Below, piece after piece: positions 44,621-56,175 of a stretch of 62,500 bases of DNA. Origin of the DNA: Paenibacillus guangzhouensis (lineage in GTDB: Bacteria; Bacillota; Bacilli; Paenibacillales; Paenibacillaceae); the NCBI RefSeq assembly GCF_009363075.1, contig NZ_CP045293.1:4825001-4887500 (forward strand). Direction: 5' to 3'. The position numbers were made by a program, and so were the translations under genes. Under the pieces are notes generated by a model, which saw nothing but the letters and a program-made list of their open reading frames with translations, ran no database searches and had not been told where the DNA came from. The first letter of the stretch is position 1. Each line of letters starts with the position of its first letter.

Positions 44621-46078
44621 TTATGCCAAGAATGCACGAAGTCTAGCAACGACCTTATCCTGTCCAAGAAGTGCGATCGTCTCGTTCAAGTCGCGTCCAT
44701 GCGTCTGTCCCGTTAACGCGACACGGATCGGCATGAACAATTGCTTGCCTTTCGTACCTGTTTCTTTCTGCACTTCCTTGATTGCTGTTTTCATCGCTTC
44801 AGCCGTGAACTCCGTCAGAGCCTCCGCTTTGCTTAGGAATGCTGCGAGTACCGCTGGTACTTGCTCCTCTGCGAGTACCGCTGTTCCTTCTTCATCCATT
44901 TGGATCTCATCTTGGAAGAACAATGCAGACAGTTCAACAATATCGGAAGCGGAGCGCATCTGCTCTTGGTATAGCGCCACGAGTGAATTCGCCCAGGCTT
45001 GCTCTGCTTCAGTTAAAGTCGCTGGCAGCAATCCAGCTTTTTGCAGATGAGGAATGGACATCGCTGCGATACGCGCTGGTTCCGCGTTCTTAATATAGTG
45101 ATTATTTAACCAGCTTAATTTGTTCGTATCGAACACCGCTGGACTCTTCGATAAGCGCCCTGCATCGAAGATTTCAATAAATTGTTCGCGTGAGAAGATC
45201 TCTTCTTCACCTTTAGGTGACCAACCAAGCAATGCAATGAAATTGAATAGCGCTTCCGGCAAATAACCCAATTGATCATATTGTTCGATAAATTGAATAA
45301 TCGATTCATCACGTTTACTTAATTTCTTATGATGCTCATTCACGATTAATGTCATATGGCCGAATACCGGAGGTTTCCAGCCTAACGCATCATAGATCAT
45401 CAATTGGCGAGGCGTATTGGAGACATGATCCTCACCGCGCAATACGTGCGAAATTTTCATCAGATAGTCATCGATAACAACAGCGAAGTTGTACGTCGCG
45501 ATCCCATCCTTCTTCACAATAACGAAGTCGCCTGACACATCAGACTCGAACGAGATCGTTCCTTTGACCATATCATCGAATGTGAAGGTTCTGCCCTCAG
45601 GTACGCGGAACCGAATGCTCGGCACACGGCCTTCGGCTTCGAATGCGGCACGCTGCTCCTCTGTTAGATCGCGATGGCGTCCAGAGTAACGCGGCATTTC
45701 ACCGCGGGCCGTCTGCTCCTCACGCTCTTGCTCCAGCTCTTCTTCTGTGCAATAGCATTTGTACGCAAATCCACCGTCAATTAACTGCTGTGCATATTTA
45801 TTATAAATATCCAGGCGTTCTGTCTGACGGTATGGACCGTATTCTCCGCCTACATCAATACTTTCATCCCAACTGATACCCAGCCATTTCAGGTAAGTAA
45901 GCTGACTCTCTTCCCCACCCTCGATATTCCGTTTCAAATCCGTATCTTCAATACGAATAATTAATTTGCCGTTATGATGACGTGCGAACAAATAGTTGAA
46001 CAGCGCCGTTCTTGCATTACCAATATGTAAATGTCCCGTTGGGCTTGGCGCATAACGTACACGAACTTCTTGTGTCAT
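44621..46078 (-). CDS. gltX: Glutamyl-tRNA synthetase
   Basis: A 485-residue class I synthetase with HIGH-type [11 protein letters not shown] and the KLSKRDESI signature. The zinc-type [10 protein letters not shown] segment is also present. In most Firmicutes it charges both tRNA-Glu and tRNA-Gln, the latter corrected by GatCAB. Follows ispF. Confidence 0.98.
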   Translation of the reverse strand: MTQEVRVRYAPSPTGHLHIGNARTALFNYLFARHHNGKLIIRIEDTDLKRNIEGGEESQLTYLKWLGISWDESIDVGGEYGPYRQTERLDIYNKYAQQLIDGGFAYKCYCTEEELEQEREEQTARGEMPRYSGRHRDLTEEQRAAFEAEGRVPSIRFRVPEGRTFTFDDMVKGTISFESDVSGDFVIVKKDGIATYNFAVVIDDYLMKISHVLRGEDHVSNTPRQLMIYDALGWKPPVFGHMTLIVNEHHKKLSKRDESIIQFIEQYDQLGYLPEALFNFIALLGWSPKGEEEIFSREQFIEIFDAGRLSKSPAVFDTNKLSWLNNHYIKNAEPARIAAMSIPHLQKAGLLPATLTEAEQAWANSLVALYQEQMRSASDIVELSALFFQDEIQMDEEGTAVLAEEQVPAVLAAFLSKAEALTEFTAEAMKTAIKEVQKETGTKGKQLFMPIRVALTGQTHGRDLNETIALLGQDKVVARLRAFLA

Positions 46079-46138
46079 AGGACTTAGCTCCTTTTCCTTG
46101 CCGAGAATTGCGACTGCATCGCCTTTAAATACCCTTAA

Positions 46139-46621
46139 TCATAGCACATTCTGAAGGAGACAGACAACCGATTGGGCTGCAATTCCTTCGCCGCGGCCTG
46201 TGAATCCGAGCTGCTCTGTCGTCGTCGCCTTCACATTGATCTGCGACACATCGGCTTCCAGTACTTGAGCAATTCGCTCCTGCATTTCCGGAATGTATGG
46301 AAGCATCTTCGGCTTCTGAGCGATAATCGTGCAATCCAAATTACCAAGCTTATACCCTGCTTCCTTGGCCATCACCCAGATTTCCTCCAGCAGCTTCACG
46401 CTGTCAGCATCCTTGAACTGCTGATCCGTATCCGGAAAATGCTTGCCAATATCCCCAAGTCCAAGTGCACCAAGGATCGCATCGCTAATCGCATGTAGCA
46501 ATACGTCAGCATCCGAATGCCCAAGCAGCCCTTTCTCATAAGGAATCGTAATCCCCCCGATAATACATGGTCTACCTTCCACCAATTGATGTACATCAAA
46601 GCCTTGTCCAACTCGAATCAT
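46139..46621 (-). CDS. ispF: 2-C-methyl-D-erythritol 2,4-cyclodiphosphate synthase
   Basis: A 160-residue IspF of the MEP isoprenoid pathway. Zinc-binding residues lie in GQGFDVHQL, and [21 protein letters not shown] and [13 protein letters not shown] are family blocks. Its ATG overlaps the ispD stop by four bases (ATGA), so the pathway pair is translationally coupled. Confidence 0.98.
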   Translation of the reverse strand: MIRVGQGFDVHQLVEGRPCIIGGITIPYEKGLLGHSDADVLLHAISDAILGALGLGDIGKHFPDTDQQFKDADSVKLLEEIWVMAKEAGYKLGNLDCTIIAQKPKMLPYIPEMQERIAQVLEADVSQINVKATTTEQLGFTGRGEGIAAQSVVCLLQNVL

Positions 46622-47316
46622 TGCTGTTCCTCCCTCATTTGTTGTAACCAGAACGATGCCGTTACCAGATCATCTGGCGTTGTAATTTTGATATTCGTAT
46701 ATTCCCCTTCAACCACATACACAGGTAATCCGAGCCTTTCTACCAGCATCGAATCATCGGTGCCGACGAACTGCTCTTGCTGCGCCTCTTCATGGGCCCG
46801 AACCACATCGGCATAGCGAAAAGCTTGTGGGGTCTGGATAGCCCACAAGCTGCGACGGTCTGGTGTATGTTCGATGCGACCTGCTTCATTCACTTGTTTG
46901 ATCGTATCCTTCACCGGTACGGCAAGAACGGCTGCCCCATGACGCATCGCTGCTTCATAACAAGCACGAACCCGCTCCTCCGTCACGAATGGACGGACAC
47001 CATCATGGATGAATACCCAATCGGCATCCAGAGCGAGCAGCCCTTGATAGACCGAATATTGGCGCTCCGCTCCACCTGCGACGATTTTCGTTATTTTCTG
47101 AAGACCATAGATCTTAACCCACGCTGTACAACGTTCAACATCCTGCGCACCGACGACGAGTACGATCTCATCGATCAGGGTCATCTGTTCGAATTGTAAT
47201 AGGGTATAGACCAGAATCGGCTTCCCTTCCAACTGCAAATATTGCTTGCTCTCCGGGGTTCCCATCCTTGAACCTTTACCCGCGGCGACGATGACTGCGC
47301 CAACCCGATTGTTCAT
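46618..47316 (-). CDS. ispD: 2-C-methyl-D-erythritol 4-phosphate cytidylyltransferase
   Basis: A 232-residue nucleotidyltransferase of the MEP pathway. The glycine-rich [12 protein letters not shown] loop, [11 protein letters not shown] and VPVKDTIK motifs are clear. It overlaps ispF. Confidence 0.97.
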   Translation of the reverse strand: MNNRVGAVIVAAGKGSRMGTPESKQYLQLEGKPILVYTLLQFEQMTLIDEIVLVVGAQDVERCTAWVKIYGLQKITKIVAGGAERQYSVYQGLLALDADWVFIHDGVRPFVTEERVRACYEAAMRHGAAVLAVPVKDTIKQVNEAGRIEHTPDRRSLWAIQTPQAFRYADVVRAHEEAQQEQFVGTDDSMLVERLGLPVYVVEGEYTNIKITTPDDLVTASFWLQQMREEQQ

Positions 47317-47406
47317 GCCTATCCCTGCCTTGCTCTATCGCATAATTTGATCTACCTTATAGATTCGACATTTGCGATGAACAACCCTTTTCACGCGATG
47401 AACTTT

Positions 47407-47435
47407 ATATAATAACAAGGCCCTCCGCAAAGCAA
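47407..47435 (-). promoter_or_regulatory. Weak promoter candidate before ispD
   Basis: TTGCTT (47430-47435) and TTATAT (47407-47412) on the minus strand, spacing 17, in the 241-base gap between the PIN/TRAM gene and ispD. Neighbouring AT-rich hexamers make other readings possible. Confidence 0.35.
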
Positions 47436-47475
47436 TTGAATCATCAACGATGCGAAGATCTCCTTTTGGACTTCG

Positions 47476-48558
47476 TTACTGGGCTTTTTCCAGCAATTTC
47501 GGCTTCGCGAAGATCATCCGTCCTGCAGACGTCTGCAGCACACTCGTCACGAGCACTTCCATCGTCGTTCCGATGTACTCTCGTCCACCCTCGACAACGA
47601 TCATCGTTCCATCATCTAAGTACGCTACGCCTTGGCCGTGTTCCTTGCCATCTTTAATCACTTGCACGATAATTTCCTCACCAGGCAATACCACTGGCTT
47701 CACAGCGTTAGCCAAATCATTAATATTAAGTACGGATACCCCTTGCAGCTCACATACTTTGTTCAAGTTAAAGTCATTCGTGACCACTTTACCCTGGAGC
47801 ACCTTGGCCAGCTTCACCAGCTTACTATCCACCTCGGAAATTTCATCGAAATCACCTTCGTAGATCAACACCTTCACTTCAAGCTCTTTCTGAATTTTGT
47901 TCAGAATATCCAGTCCTCTTCGACCCCGATTCCGCTTGAGCAAATCCGATGAATCCGCAATATGCTGCAGTTCTTCGAGTACAAACTCCGGAATAACAAT
48001 CGTGCCTTCGATAAAGCCCGTCTTACAGATATCTGCAATCCGACCATCGATAATAACGCTCGTATCCAGAATCTTATGCTCCTCGTTCCCGCGATTCGAA
48101 TGGCTCTCTCCATTACCGCCTCTTCCACGCGTCAGAATGGCTACCAATTCTTCTCTCCGTTGCAATCCCAGCCATAATCCTGCAGTACCGCAAGCGAGTG
48201 TTAACACGATGCCCAATATGGCACCCAGCGACTCTACAATTGGCTCTAACAGATACGCCACACCTAGACCACCAACAAGTCCAAGGAATGCAGCAAATAC
48301 ATGCTCAAATGGAAGGCTTGTTACTTTATCGAGTCCCGTCCGAATCCGGCCCAGAACCGAATCCCCACCTAGCGAAAATAAGACCAAAAATACCGTCATA
48401 CTGATACCCATAAATAACACCGTTCCAACCCATGTGCTTGCATCACCGAACATCGATTGCAGCCAATCTGTTGTCCGAATGCCTGCAAATGTGTACACTT
48501 CAAATCCGACCCATGCCCCTAACAGCAGCCATAACATCTGTATTCCTTTTTTTAACAT
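47476..48558 (-). CDS. PIN/TRAM domain membrane protein (YacL type)
   Basis: A 360-residue protein with about four N-terminal transmembrane segments, then a PIN nuclease-like domain ([31 protein letters not shown]) and a C-terminal TRAM RNA-binding domain. This family is conserved next to disA or ispD in Firmicutes; a membrane-bound RNase is plausible from domains but unproven. ATG 48558 has GGAGG eight bases upstream; the GTG three codons earlier is inside the Shine-Dalgarno. Confidence 0.9.
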   Translation of the reverse strand: MLKKGIQMLWLLLGAWVGFEVYTFAGIRTTDWLQSMFGDASTWVGTVLFMGISMTVFLVLFSLGGDSVLGRIRTGLDKVTSLPFEHVFAAFLGLVGGLGVAYLLEPIVESLGAILGIVLTLACGTAGLWLGLQRREELVAILTRGRGGNGESHSNRGNEEHKILDTSVIIDGRIADICKTGFIEGTIVIPEFVLEELQHIADSSDLLKRNRGRRGLDILNKIQKELEVKVLIYEGDFDEISEVDSKLVKLAKVLQGKVVTNDFNLNKVCELQGVSVLNINDLANAVKPVVLPGEEIIVQVIKDGKEHGQGVAYLDDGTMIVVEGGREYIGTTMEVLVTSVLQTSAGRMIFAKPKLLEKAQ

Positions 48559-48628
48559 AGGATTCACCTCCTTTACAATTATGGTCCAATTTCATCCAAG
48601 CTAATCTTGGTGAGAACAACTTTTTTCA

Positions 48629-48658
48629 TTGATAACTGGTAATTCATTCACTTATAAT
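48629..48658 (+). promoter_or_regulatory. Promoter candidate for the small plus-strand gene
   Basis: TTGATA (48629-48634) and a perfect TATAAT (48653-48658) on the plus strand, spacing 18, about 60 bases before the gene at 48726. Confidence 0.7.
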
Positions 48659-48725
48659 TGAGTTAATTTCGGATTCGATGACGAAGCAGGTTATCAAGAA
48701 TACTAATAAATCGAGGTGTATACAC

Positions 48726-49115
48726 ATGAGTGAGTCGACTTTACAAGCGTTTCAGGAGCAGGTCTCCGAATTGTTACTACGTCACCGCAGTCTCTTGGAT
48801 GTTCTCTCGAAATATGGCCAGTCCAATGCATCCGTCAACCGTTCTGTCGTGAAAGCGATTACGGAATGTGGATGTATCGAACTGAATGCAAGTAAACAAT
48901 GTTATCCGGAAGAAATGACACAGACGAGCCATCAGCTCTCAAGCCACTTGCATGGCGAGCTCTGTGAGAATTGTAAAGAAGTGGTCACTGCAGAGCTCGG
49001 TAGGAACTTGTTCTATATGTCCGCGCTATGCAATCTGCTCGATGTGAAGATGAATGATGTCGTGCAGAGCGAATCGAAGAAATGTTCCACGCTCGGATTT
49101 TTCAATTTATCGTAA
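48726..49115 (+). CDS. Small conserved cysteine-rich protein, function unknown (DUF1573-type by recall)
   Basis: 129 residues, largely helical, with seven cysteines: C48, C50, C59, C80, C83 (CENC), C102 and C120. The C-terminal ELGRNLFYMSALCNLLDVKMNDVV loosely recalls the end of MazG-like nucleotide pyrophosphohydrolases, but the acidic EExxE metal motif of that fold is not seen. I recall similar Paenibacillus proteins being labelled DUF1573; I cannot check this. ATG 48726 follows GAGGTGTATACAC. It is the only plus-strand gene among long minus-strand clusters and has its own promoter and terminator, so it is expressed alone. Confidence 0.78.
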   Translation: MSESTLQAFQEQVSELLLRHRSLLDVLSKYGQSNASVNRSVVKAITECGCIELNASKQCYPEEMTQTSHQLSSHLHGELCENCKEVVTAELGRNLFYMSALCNLLDVKMNDVVQSESKKCSTLGFFNLS

Positions 49116-49140
49116 TGCCAACGCTCAAATAAAACACAAA

Positions 49141-49186
49141 AAAGCATTTATTCGAATCTCCGTAGAGAGCGAAATAAATGCTTTTT
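49141..49186. terminator. Bidirectional terminator between the small gene and pssA
   Basis: 12-bp arms (AGCATTTATTCG and its complement with one extra A) with A-run and T-run flanks serve both converging genes. Confidence 0.88.
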
Positions 49187-49199
49187 ATTGTCGATACAA

Positions 49200-49943
49200 C
49201 TAACTATTCAGTTGATCAGAACGCGATGCATCCTCTTTGGAAGCTGTACGTTTGCTCTTGCGACGCGTGGTGAACACAAGCTCAACGTTTTTTTTTAAGC
49301 CATACAACGCATAAAATGCGAGTGGAATTAGAATCAATTTTGGAGTCTGAGCCGGGAATTTAATCGCGAGTACGAGCGCAAGAATAATGACGATCGGCGC
49401 AATCCAGAATGCTTTCTTAGGAATGCCAACCTTCTTGAAATTCGGATATTTCACACGGCTAACCATCAGATACGACAATAATAATGAACTAATCACCAGA
49501 TAAGGCGTAGCCAAGTCCGCATGGAACAATGCTAATGTACATAGTACACCACCCGCAGCCGGAATCGGAAGCCCGATGAAATATCCTGGCGTTCCGGATA
49601 TGACATTAAATCTGGCAAGACGAAGCGCACCACAAATCGGGAATATTGCCGTTACCGACCATGCGAGCAACGGATTCAAATGCGTAAACGCAGTCACATA
49701 CATAATAAAAGCTGGAGCTACACCAAACGAAATTACATCAGACAGGGAATCAAGCTCTTTCCCGAATTCACTCTGCACATTGAGTGCACGAGCAACCCGG
49801 CCATCCAGCCCATCCATTAGCATAGCAATAATCACCATAATAGCGGCATAATCGTTCTCACCGTTAAAAACTAATATGATGGAAATAATTCCGAGTACCA
49901 AGTTACTAATCGTAAACAAGTTCGGAATCGATTTTGTTATCAT
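49200..49943 (-). CDS. pssA: CDP-diacylglycerol-serine O-phosphatidyltransferase
   Basis: A 247-residue integral membrane enzyme making phosphatidylserine, precursor of phosphatidylethanolamine. The CDP-alcohol phosphotransferase motif appears as DGLDGRVARAL...GKELDSLSD, with about six to seven transmembrane segments. The C-terminus is basic. No decarboxylase (psd) gene is adjacent. Its position after disA is not that of B. subtilis, where disA is followed directly by yacL. Confidence 0.94.
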   Translation of the reverse strand: MITKSIPNLFTISNLVLGIISIILVFNGENDYAAIMVIIAMLMDGLDGRVARALNVQSEFGKELDSLSDVISFGVAPAFIMYVTAFTHLNPLLAWSVTAIFPICGALRLARFNVISGTPGYFIGLPIPAAGGVLCTLALFHADLATPYLVISSLLLSYLMVSRVKYPNFKKVGIPKKAFWIAPIVIILALVLAIKFPAQTPKLILIPLAFYALYGLKKNVELVFTTRRKSKRTASKEDASRSDQLNS

Positions 49944-49997
49944 AGACTCACCTCATATTTACTATGCCCCAGTGTCATTCATTGATTGTATGACAAT

Positions 49998-51074
49998 TTA
50001 TATTTGTCTGTCAATAAACACCTGTTCTTGGATACGCTTAAGACCTTCCTTAATCGTACGGGCACGCACTTCACCAATTCCATCCACTTCATCCAATTCT
50101 TCGATCGTCGCCATCGTCACATGCGGCAGCTGGTAGAACCGCTGAACCAGGTTATTAATAATAACATTCGGCAATCGTGGGATCTTGCTGAGAACGCGAT
50201 AACCGCGCGGCGCAACCGATTCTTCCGTCATTAAGTTCGAGGACTGATACCCTAATAATCGAATAATAAAATGTGCATCCAGCAATTCGTCCGAGCTGCA
50301 TTTCTTCAAGCATACGAAAATTTCCTTCAATTTCTCTTCGGATGAATCCTTCGCATAGTCTTTGATTAACAGCCTTGCGTCTTCCTCCGTATTTCCCACT
50401 AGCTCTTCCATCTGCATGCTGATCAACCGGCCTTCGTTGCCTAGCTCATGGATGTAACGTTTGATCTCCTGCTTGATCCGAAGAGCCATCTCGAAGCGCT
50501 GTACGACATGCACAACCTCCTGTAACGTCACAAGCTCTTCAAATTCCGAAGCTGTCAGATTCGTCAGCGCCTGATTGAGCACCACTTTATACCGTTCCAA
50601 CGTCTGTATAGCTTGATTTGCTTTCGTTAAGATGACGCCAATCTCCTTGAGGGAATACCGCAAATTCCCTTGATAGAGCGTAATCACGTTACGACGCTGA
50701 GAAATGGACACGACGAGCTTCCCTGTCTGCTTCGCTACCCGCTCCGCTGTCCGGTGTCTAATTCCCGTCTCAATGGAGGATATCGATGAATCGGGTATCA
50801 GCTGAGTGTTTGCATAGAGGATACGTTTTAAGTCTTCACTTAAAATGATCGCGCCATCCATCTTCGCTAGCTCGTACAGATAGTTCGGTGAGAAATCACA
50901 GTTAATGGAGAAACCCCCATCTACAACTTCCATCACTTCTGGACTGTATCCAACAACGATCAATCCCCCGGTTTTGGCGCGAAGGACGTTCTCCAGCCCA
51001 TCTCGAAACGGCGTCCCCGGCGATACCAATCGAAGAAGATCATTTACATTATCTTGTTGAACCGCTTCTTTCAT
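49998..51074 (-). CDS. disA: DNA integrity scanning diadenylate cyclase DisA
   Basis: A 358-residue c-di-AMP synthase. The DAC domain has DGA at 73-75 and RHR at 106-108 ([11 protein letters not shown]); a helical linker follows and a C-terminal helix-hairpin-helix ([21 protein letters not shown]) binds branched DNA. In Bacillus it scans DNA at sporulation entry and interacts with RadA, whose gene is directly upstream. Confidence 0.97.
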   Translation of the reverse strand: MKEAVQQDNVNDLLRLVSPGTPFRDGLENVLRAKTGGLIVVGYSPEVMEVVDGGFSINCDFSPNYLYELAKMDGAIILSEDLKRILYANTQLIPDSSISSIETGIRHRTAERVAKQTGKLVVSISQRRNVITLYQGNLRYSLKEIGVILTKANQAIQTLERYKVVLNQALTNLTASEFEELVTLQEVVHVVQRFEMALRIKQEIKRYIHELGNEGRLISMQMEELVGNTEEDARLLIKDYAKDSSEEKLKEIFVCLKKCSSDELLDAHFIIRLLGYQSSNLMTEESVAPRGYRVLSKIPRLPNVIINNLVQRFYQLPHVTMATIEELDEVDGIGEVRARTIKEGLKRIQEQVFIDRQI

Positions 51075-51089
51075 TCTCTATTATGCCCC

Positions 51090-52457
51090 CTAACCTAATG
51101 CAGCTCTTAGCGCTTCCGCTACGGTGTTCACACCGATAATTTCGATCCCCTTGGGCGCTTTCCACCCCTTTATACTTTTCTCAGGCATAATCACACGCTT
51201 GAACCCAAGCTTGTGCGCCTCTTTAACCCGCTGCTCCACGCGAGATACAGCCCGCACTTCCCCAGTTAGTCCAATTTCGCCGAAAAACACATCGTATGGC
51301 TGAGTTGGCGCATCCTTAAAACTCGATGCAATACTTACGGCGATCGCGAGGTCAACGGCAGGCTCATCGAGCTTCACGCCACCCGCAACATTCAGATAAG
51401 CATCTTGATTCTGCAAGAACATGCCCATTCGTTTCTCAAGCACCGCAATAATGAGCGACATCCGCTGATGATCGACACCTGTCGACATTCGCCGCGGCGA
51501 CGGGAAATTCGTCGAAGCGACTAAGGCTTGGAGTTCAACTAGAACAGGACGAGTCCCTTCCACACTAGCGACGACGGTCGAACCGGCTACTCCAAGCGGA
51601 CGTTCGGACAAAAACAGCTCCGATGGGTTGGACACTTCCTCAAGCCCCGTCTCTTGCATCTCGAAAATACCGATCTCATTCGTTGAACCGAACCGATTCT
51701 TCACCGCACGCAGCAATCGATAGGTATGATGCCGCTCCCCTTCGAAGTACAATACGCAATCCACCATATGTTCCAATAAACGCGGACCTGCGATCGCTCC
51801 TTCTTTGGTGACATGCCCTACAAGCACGGTCGCAATTCCCTTTACCTTAGCAATACGCATAAAGTGCGCCGTACATTCACGAACTTGGGAGACACTCCCT
51901 GGCGCCGAAGCAACAGAAGGCTGATAGACCGTCTGAATCGAGTCGATGACCAGAAAATCAGGCTGGATCTCATCAATCGCTTCCTCAATTTGCTCGAGGT
52001 TCGTCTCACATAAGACGAATAAAGATTCAGACAATGCATTTAATCGATCCGCACGCAGCCTTGTCTGTCGAACAGATTCCTCGCCAGATACATAGAGAAC
52101 CTTGAGTCCTGCCGTTGTAAGCGCGTGTGATGTCTGCAGCAATAATGTGGATTTCCCGATCCCGGGATCACCGCCTACAAGAATTAATGAGCCAGGAACG
52201 AACCCGCCGCCGAGGACACGATTCAGCTCAGCGATATGCGTCTGAATGCGAGGTTCTTTACCACTCTCTATATGTATGATGGATTGCGGTTTTTCTTTCG
52301 TATGAAAAATGGGCGATTGCATGCCTTGCGTCTTGACAACCGTCTGCGTCTCTTCGACCATCGTGTTCCAGCTCATGCATCCTGGGCATTTGCCGAACCA
52401 TTTTGCTGTCTCATGACCGCATTCTGTACAGTAAAACTTTGTTTTGACTTTCGCCAT
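51090..52457 (-). CDS. radA: DNA repair protein RadA
   Basis: A 455-residue RadA/Sms. N-terminal zinc ligands C10, C13, C24, C27; Walker [11 protein letters not shown] at 95-104; the KNRFG motif ([17 protein letters not shown]); and a C-terminal Lon-like domain. It acts as a helicase in recombination branch processing. Separated from clpC by a terminator. Confidence 0.97.
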   Translation of the reverse strand: MAKVKTKFYCTECGHETAKWFGKCPGCMSWNTMVEETQTVVKTQGMQSPIFHTKEKPQSIIHIESGKEPRIQTHIAELNRVLGGGFVPGSLILVGGDPGIGKSTLLLQTSHALTTAGLKVLYVSGEESVRQTRLRADRLNALSESLFVLCETNLEQIEEAIDEIQPDFLVIDSIQTVYQPSVASAPGSVSQVRECTAHFMRIAKVKGIATVLVGHVTKEGAIAGPRLLEHMVDCVLYFEGERHHTYRLLRAVKNRFGSTNEIGIFEMQETGLEEVSNPSELFLSERPLGVAGSTVVASVEGTRPVLVELQALVASTNFPSPRRMSTGVDHQRMSLIIAVLEKRMGMFLQNQDAYLNVAGGVKLDEPAVDLAIAVSIASSFKDAPTQPYDVFFGEIGLTGEVRAVSRVEQRVKEAHKLGFKRVIMPEKSIKGWKAPKGIEIIGVNTVAEALRAALG

Positions 52458-52559
52458 TTCGATCTCCTAACTAACCTTCATCTCGTACAAAAATTGACTG
52501 TTTTCGCAAATTTCGTACTTCTTTCAATTTTAACATTTTTACGCTAGAGATAAAAGGAA

Positions 52560-52586
52560 AACCCGAAACCTTATAGGCTTCGGGTT
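52560..52586 (-). terminator. Terminator between clpC and radA
   Basis: An 11-pair stem (AACCCGAA/TTCGGGTT plus GCC/GGT) with loop TATAA, then TTCCTTTT in the sense RNA, 35 bases after the clpC stop. It separates the heat-shock genes from radA-disA. Confidence 0.87.
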
Positions 52587-52620
52587 CTATTTATGCAGAA
52601 TACGTAAGAATCAAGTTATT

Positions 52621-55044
52621 TTAATGATGCAGTACAACAAGGCTGCCTTCCTGCTCATCAATCGTTAGGCTGTCACCTTTCGAAATTTTGCCCATCAAGA
52701 GCTCTTCTGATAGACGGTCTTCAATATGCTTCTGAATCGCACGACGCAGTGGACGCGCACCGTAAGCAGGATCGAACCCTTCCTTCGCTAGGAAAGCTTT
52801 CGCTTTGTCCGTTAAGATGAAATCAACTTCCTGCTCTTTCAGACGGTTGCGAAGATCTTCGGCCATCAACGACACGATCTGTGCAATATGCTCTTCGCTG
52901 AGCGAATGGAAGACAATGATCTCATCAATCCGGTTCAAGAACTCTGGACGGAAGCTTTTCTTCAGCTCGCCCATGACTTTATCCTTCATGTTGTTATAAT
53001 CTTTGCCGGAATCATTCGCTGCTGTGAAGCCAAGCGTCGAATTCCGCTTGATCGCTTCTGCCCCTACGTTCGAAGTCAGAATAATTAACGTATTGCGGAA
53101 GTCTACGACACGACCTTTGGAATCCGTAAGTCGCCCGTCCTCCAGCACTTGAAGCAAGATGTTGAATACTTCAGGATGTGCCTTCTCGATTTCATCAAGC
53201 AGCACAACCGAGTATGGTTTACGTCTTACTTTCTCCGTTAATTGACCGCCTTCTTCATAACCAACATATCCTGGAGGCGCACCGACTAGGCGTGATGTCG
53301 AATGTTTCTCCATATACTCAGACATATCGATACGAATAACAGCATTCTCATCTCCAAACAGAGATTCTGCAAGGGCACGTGCCAATTCCGTCTTACCTAC
53401 CCCGGTTGGACCTAAGAAAATGAATGATCCCATCGGACGTTTCGGATCTTTCAGGCCGGCACGAGCACGACGTACGGCACGGCTAACTGCTTTGACCGCT
53501 TCTTCTTGGCCAATCACACGCTCATGAAGGATAGACTCCATCTTAAGCAAGCGCTCGGATTCTTCTTCTGCCAGCTTACGAACTGGAATTCCAGTCCAGC
53601 TTGCTACGATCTGTGCGATATCATCAGGTGTTACTTCAGAATCCGTACGGCCTTGCTTTTCTTTCCACTGATTCTTCGTTAGATCAAGCTCTTCACGCAT
53701 TTTCTGTTCTGTATCACGAAGTGCTGCTGCTTTCTCGAACTCTTGGCTCTGTACAGCGGCATCTTTTTCTTTGCGAATATCTTCAAGACGATTCTCGAGC
53801 TGTTTCAAATTCGGCGGTACCGTATAAGAGTTAAGCCTTACCTTCGAACCAGCTTCATCAATCAAATCGATCGCTTTGTCCGGTAAGAACCGATCCGTAA
53901 TGTAACGGTCCGACAATTTGACTGCTGCTTCAATCGCCTCATCCGTAATTTTCACCCGGTGGTGGGCTTCATAACGGTCACGTAGTCCATGCAAGATCTG
54001 AATCGCTTCCTCCGGAGATGGTTGATCAACTGTAATCGGCTGGAATCTGCGTTCAAGCGCAGCGTCTTTCTCAATGTATTTGCGGTATTCATCCAGTGTC
54101 GTCGCACCAATACATTGGAGCTCGCCACGTGCTAGAGAAGGTTTGAGAATATTCGATGCGTCAATAGCGCCTTCTGCTCCGCCTGCGCCGATTAGAGTAT
54201 GAAGTTCATCGATGAACAGAATGATATTGCCTGCTTGACGAATTTCGTCCATGATCTTCTTCAGACGATCTTCGAATTCACCGCGGTATTTGGTCCCTGC
54301 AACGACAGAGCCCATATCCAAGGTCATGACACGCTTATCGCGAAGCGTCTCAGGAATTTCGTTCTGGATGATACGTTGTGCAAGCCCTTCAGCAATCGCC
54401 GTCTTACCAACCCCCGGTTCCCCGATCAGGACTGGATTGTTCTTCGTTCTACGGCTCAACACTTGAATGACGCGTTCAATTTCATTACTGCGGCCAATGA
54501 CAGGATCTAAGTTCCCGTCCTTCGCGAATGCCGTTAAGTCACGGGCAAGCGAATCAAGTGTCGGTGTGCTGACATTGGCAGGTGTTCCATGATGGCTCGA
54601 TACTGCTTCACTGCTGCCTAAGAGCTGCAGAACTTGCTGACGCGCCTTATTTAAACTGATACCCAGGTTATTGAGTACACGTGCAGCGACACCTTCGCCC
54701 TCACGAATCAACCCGAGAAGGATATGCTCTGTACCTACATACGTATGACCAAGCTTACGAGCTTCGTCCATGGATAGTTCAATGACTTTTTTAGCACGAG
54801 GCGTATAAGCAATATTCGTTGGTTGCTCCTGTCCACGACCAATCAAAGATTCGACTTCGTCTTGAATCTTCTCAAGCCCTAGTCCAAGCGCAATCAAGGC
54901 TTTAGCTGCAATACCTTCTCCTTCACGAATCAGTCCAAGAAGGATATGCTCCGTGCCAATATTGTTGTGACCTAGTCGCACGGCTTCTTCTTGTGCTAGT
55001 GCCAATACTTTCTGTGCTCGCTCTGTAAATCTTCCAAACATCAT
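52621..55044 (-). CDS. clpC: AAA+ protease chaperone ClpC
   Basis: An 807-residue Hsp100 unfoldase: N-terminal repeat domain (about 1-140), first ATPase module with GEPGVGKTA, a UVR-type middle domain ([18 protein letters not shown]) and a second module with GPTGVGKTE. It feeds ClpP with substrates including McsB-phosphorylated proteins. Last gene of the ctsR-mcsA-mcsB-clpC operon. Confidence 0.98.
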   Translation of the reverse strand: MMFGRFTERAQKVLALAQEEAVRLGHNNIGTEHILLGLIREGEGIAAKALIALGLGLEKIQDEVESLIGRGQEQPTNIAYTPRAKKVIELSMDEARKLGHTYVGTEHILLGLIREGEGVAARVLNNLGISLNKARQQVLQLLGSSEAVSSHHGTPANVSTPTLDSLARDLTAFAKDGNLDPVIGRSNEIERVIQVLSRRTKNNPVLIGEPGVGKTAIAEGLAQRIIQNEIPETLRDKRVMTLDMGSVVAGTKYRGEFEDRLKKIMDEIRQAGNIILFIDELHTLIGAGGAEGAIDASNILKPSLARGELQCIGATTLDEYRKYIEKDAALERRFQPITVDQPSPEEAIQILHGLRDRYEAHHRVKITDEAIEAAVKLSDRYITDRFLPDKAIDLIDEAGSKVRLNSYTVPPNLKQLENRLEDIRKEKDAAVQSQEFEKAAALRDTEQKMREELDLTKNQWKEKQGRTDSEVTPDDIAQIVASWTGIPVRKLAEEESERLLKMESILHERVIGQEEAVKAVSRAVRRARAGLKDPKRPMGSFIFLGPTGVGKTELARALAESLFGDENAVIRIDMSEYMEKHSTSRLVGAPPGYVGYEEGGQLTEKVRRKPYSVVLLDEIEKAHPEVFNILLQVLEDGRLTDSKGRVVDFRNTLIILTSNVGAEAIKRNSTLGFTAANDSGKDYNNMKDKVMGELKKSFRPEFLNRIDEIIVFHSLSEEHIAQIVSLMAEDLRNRLKEQEVDFILTDKAKAFLAKEGFDPAYGARPLRRAIQKHIEDRLSEELLMGKISKGDSLTIDEQEGSLVVLHH

Positions 55045-55083
55045 ATCTATACACCTCCGCTTAAACTTAATTATAGCTAGAAT

Positions 55084-56145
55084 TTATGATTTAGAAAGTT
55101 TATCGCGAATTAATGCAGCGCGATAAATATCTCTTTCTTCGGTATTTAACTTGCGACCGTATACTTGCTGCAGGAATCCCGTCTGAGACATCACAATCAA
55201 CTCATTCAATACATCGGATGATACATGATCGATGAGACCGAGATCTAGTCCAAGACGCACATCGGAGAGCCGTTGTGACGCTTCCTTCGAATCCATGACT
55301 TCCGCATGTGTTAAGATACCGAGAGATCTCCGGATACGGTCTTTGATGCGAATCGGAGATTCTTGCATAATCTTCTCCCGCGCAGCCTTCTCATGTTCAA
55401 TGATTTGCCTTGCCACACTATGCAAATTATCGATAATTTCTTTCTCGGACTGACCCAACGTAATCTGATTCGATATCTGGAACAGATTCCCGATGGATTC
55501 ACTGCCTTCACCATAGATGCCGCGAACAGCCAAACCTACCTGTGTAATTGCCGGCAGCAGCCGATTCATCTGCTGCGTTAAGACGAGTGCTGGGAGATGG
55601 ATCATCACGGATGCCCGAATGCCAGTACCCACATTGGTAGGACAGCTGGTCAAATATCCTCGAACCTCATCAAATGCATAATCTACTTGTTCTTCAAAAA
55701 CATCGTCAATCCTGCTTGCGAGCTCCCAAGCTTCTTCTAATTGAAACCCGGGGTAGAGACATTGGATTCGAAGATGGTCTTCTTCATTGATCATGATGCT
55801 GGCTGCTTCATTCTCGCTAATGATGACTGCGCCATTGCGGGACTCATTTGCCAAGTTGGGACTGATAAGATGTTTCTCCACCAGTACGCGTTTATCCAGT
55901 TCACTCATATCGGATAAGAATACTTCCGAGAAATTTCCGATTTCTTTCATTTCTGCGGCCTGCATCACTTGGCTTAATCGATCCAGAATTTCTTTGGATT
56001 GCTGATTCGTAGCCAGCATAGGGAATGGAAGGTTATCCAAGTTACGTGCGATCCGAACGCGGCTGCTTATAACAATATCCGAGTCTGGACCCTTCCCACG
56101 CATCCATTCGCTTAATGCCTTCTCAGTGAATTTACGAGCTTCCAT
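55084..56145 (-). CDS. mcsB: Protein arginine kinase McsB
   Basis: A 353-residue phosphagen-kinase homologue that phosphorylates arginines and so marks proteins for ClpCP. DIVISSRVRIARNLDNLPFP and SCPTNVGTGIRASVMIHLP are catalytic-site blocks; the C-terminal part corresponds to the pArg-sensing region. Activated by McsA, encoded next door. Confidence 0.97.
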   Translation of the reverse strand: MEARKFTEKALSEWMRGKGPDSDIVISSRVRIARNLDNLPFPMLATNQQSKEILDRLSQVMQAAEMKEIGNFSEVFLSDMSELDKRVLVEKHLISPNLANESRNGAVIISENEAASIMINEEDHLRIQCLYPGFQLEEAWELASRIDDVFEEQVDYAFDEVRGYLTSCPTNVGTGIRASVMIHLPALVLTQQMNRLLPAITQVGLAVRGIYGEGSESIGNLFQISNQITLGQSEKEIIDNLHSVARQIIEHEKAAREKIMQESPIRIKDRIRRSLGILTHAEVMDSKEASQRLSDVRLGLDLGLIDHVSSDVLNELIVMSQTGFLQQVYGRKLNTEERDIYRAALIRDKLSKS

Positions 56146-56175
56146 TCAACATCCCTCCAACGCCAATATGACTTG

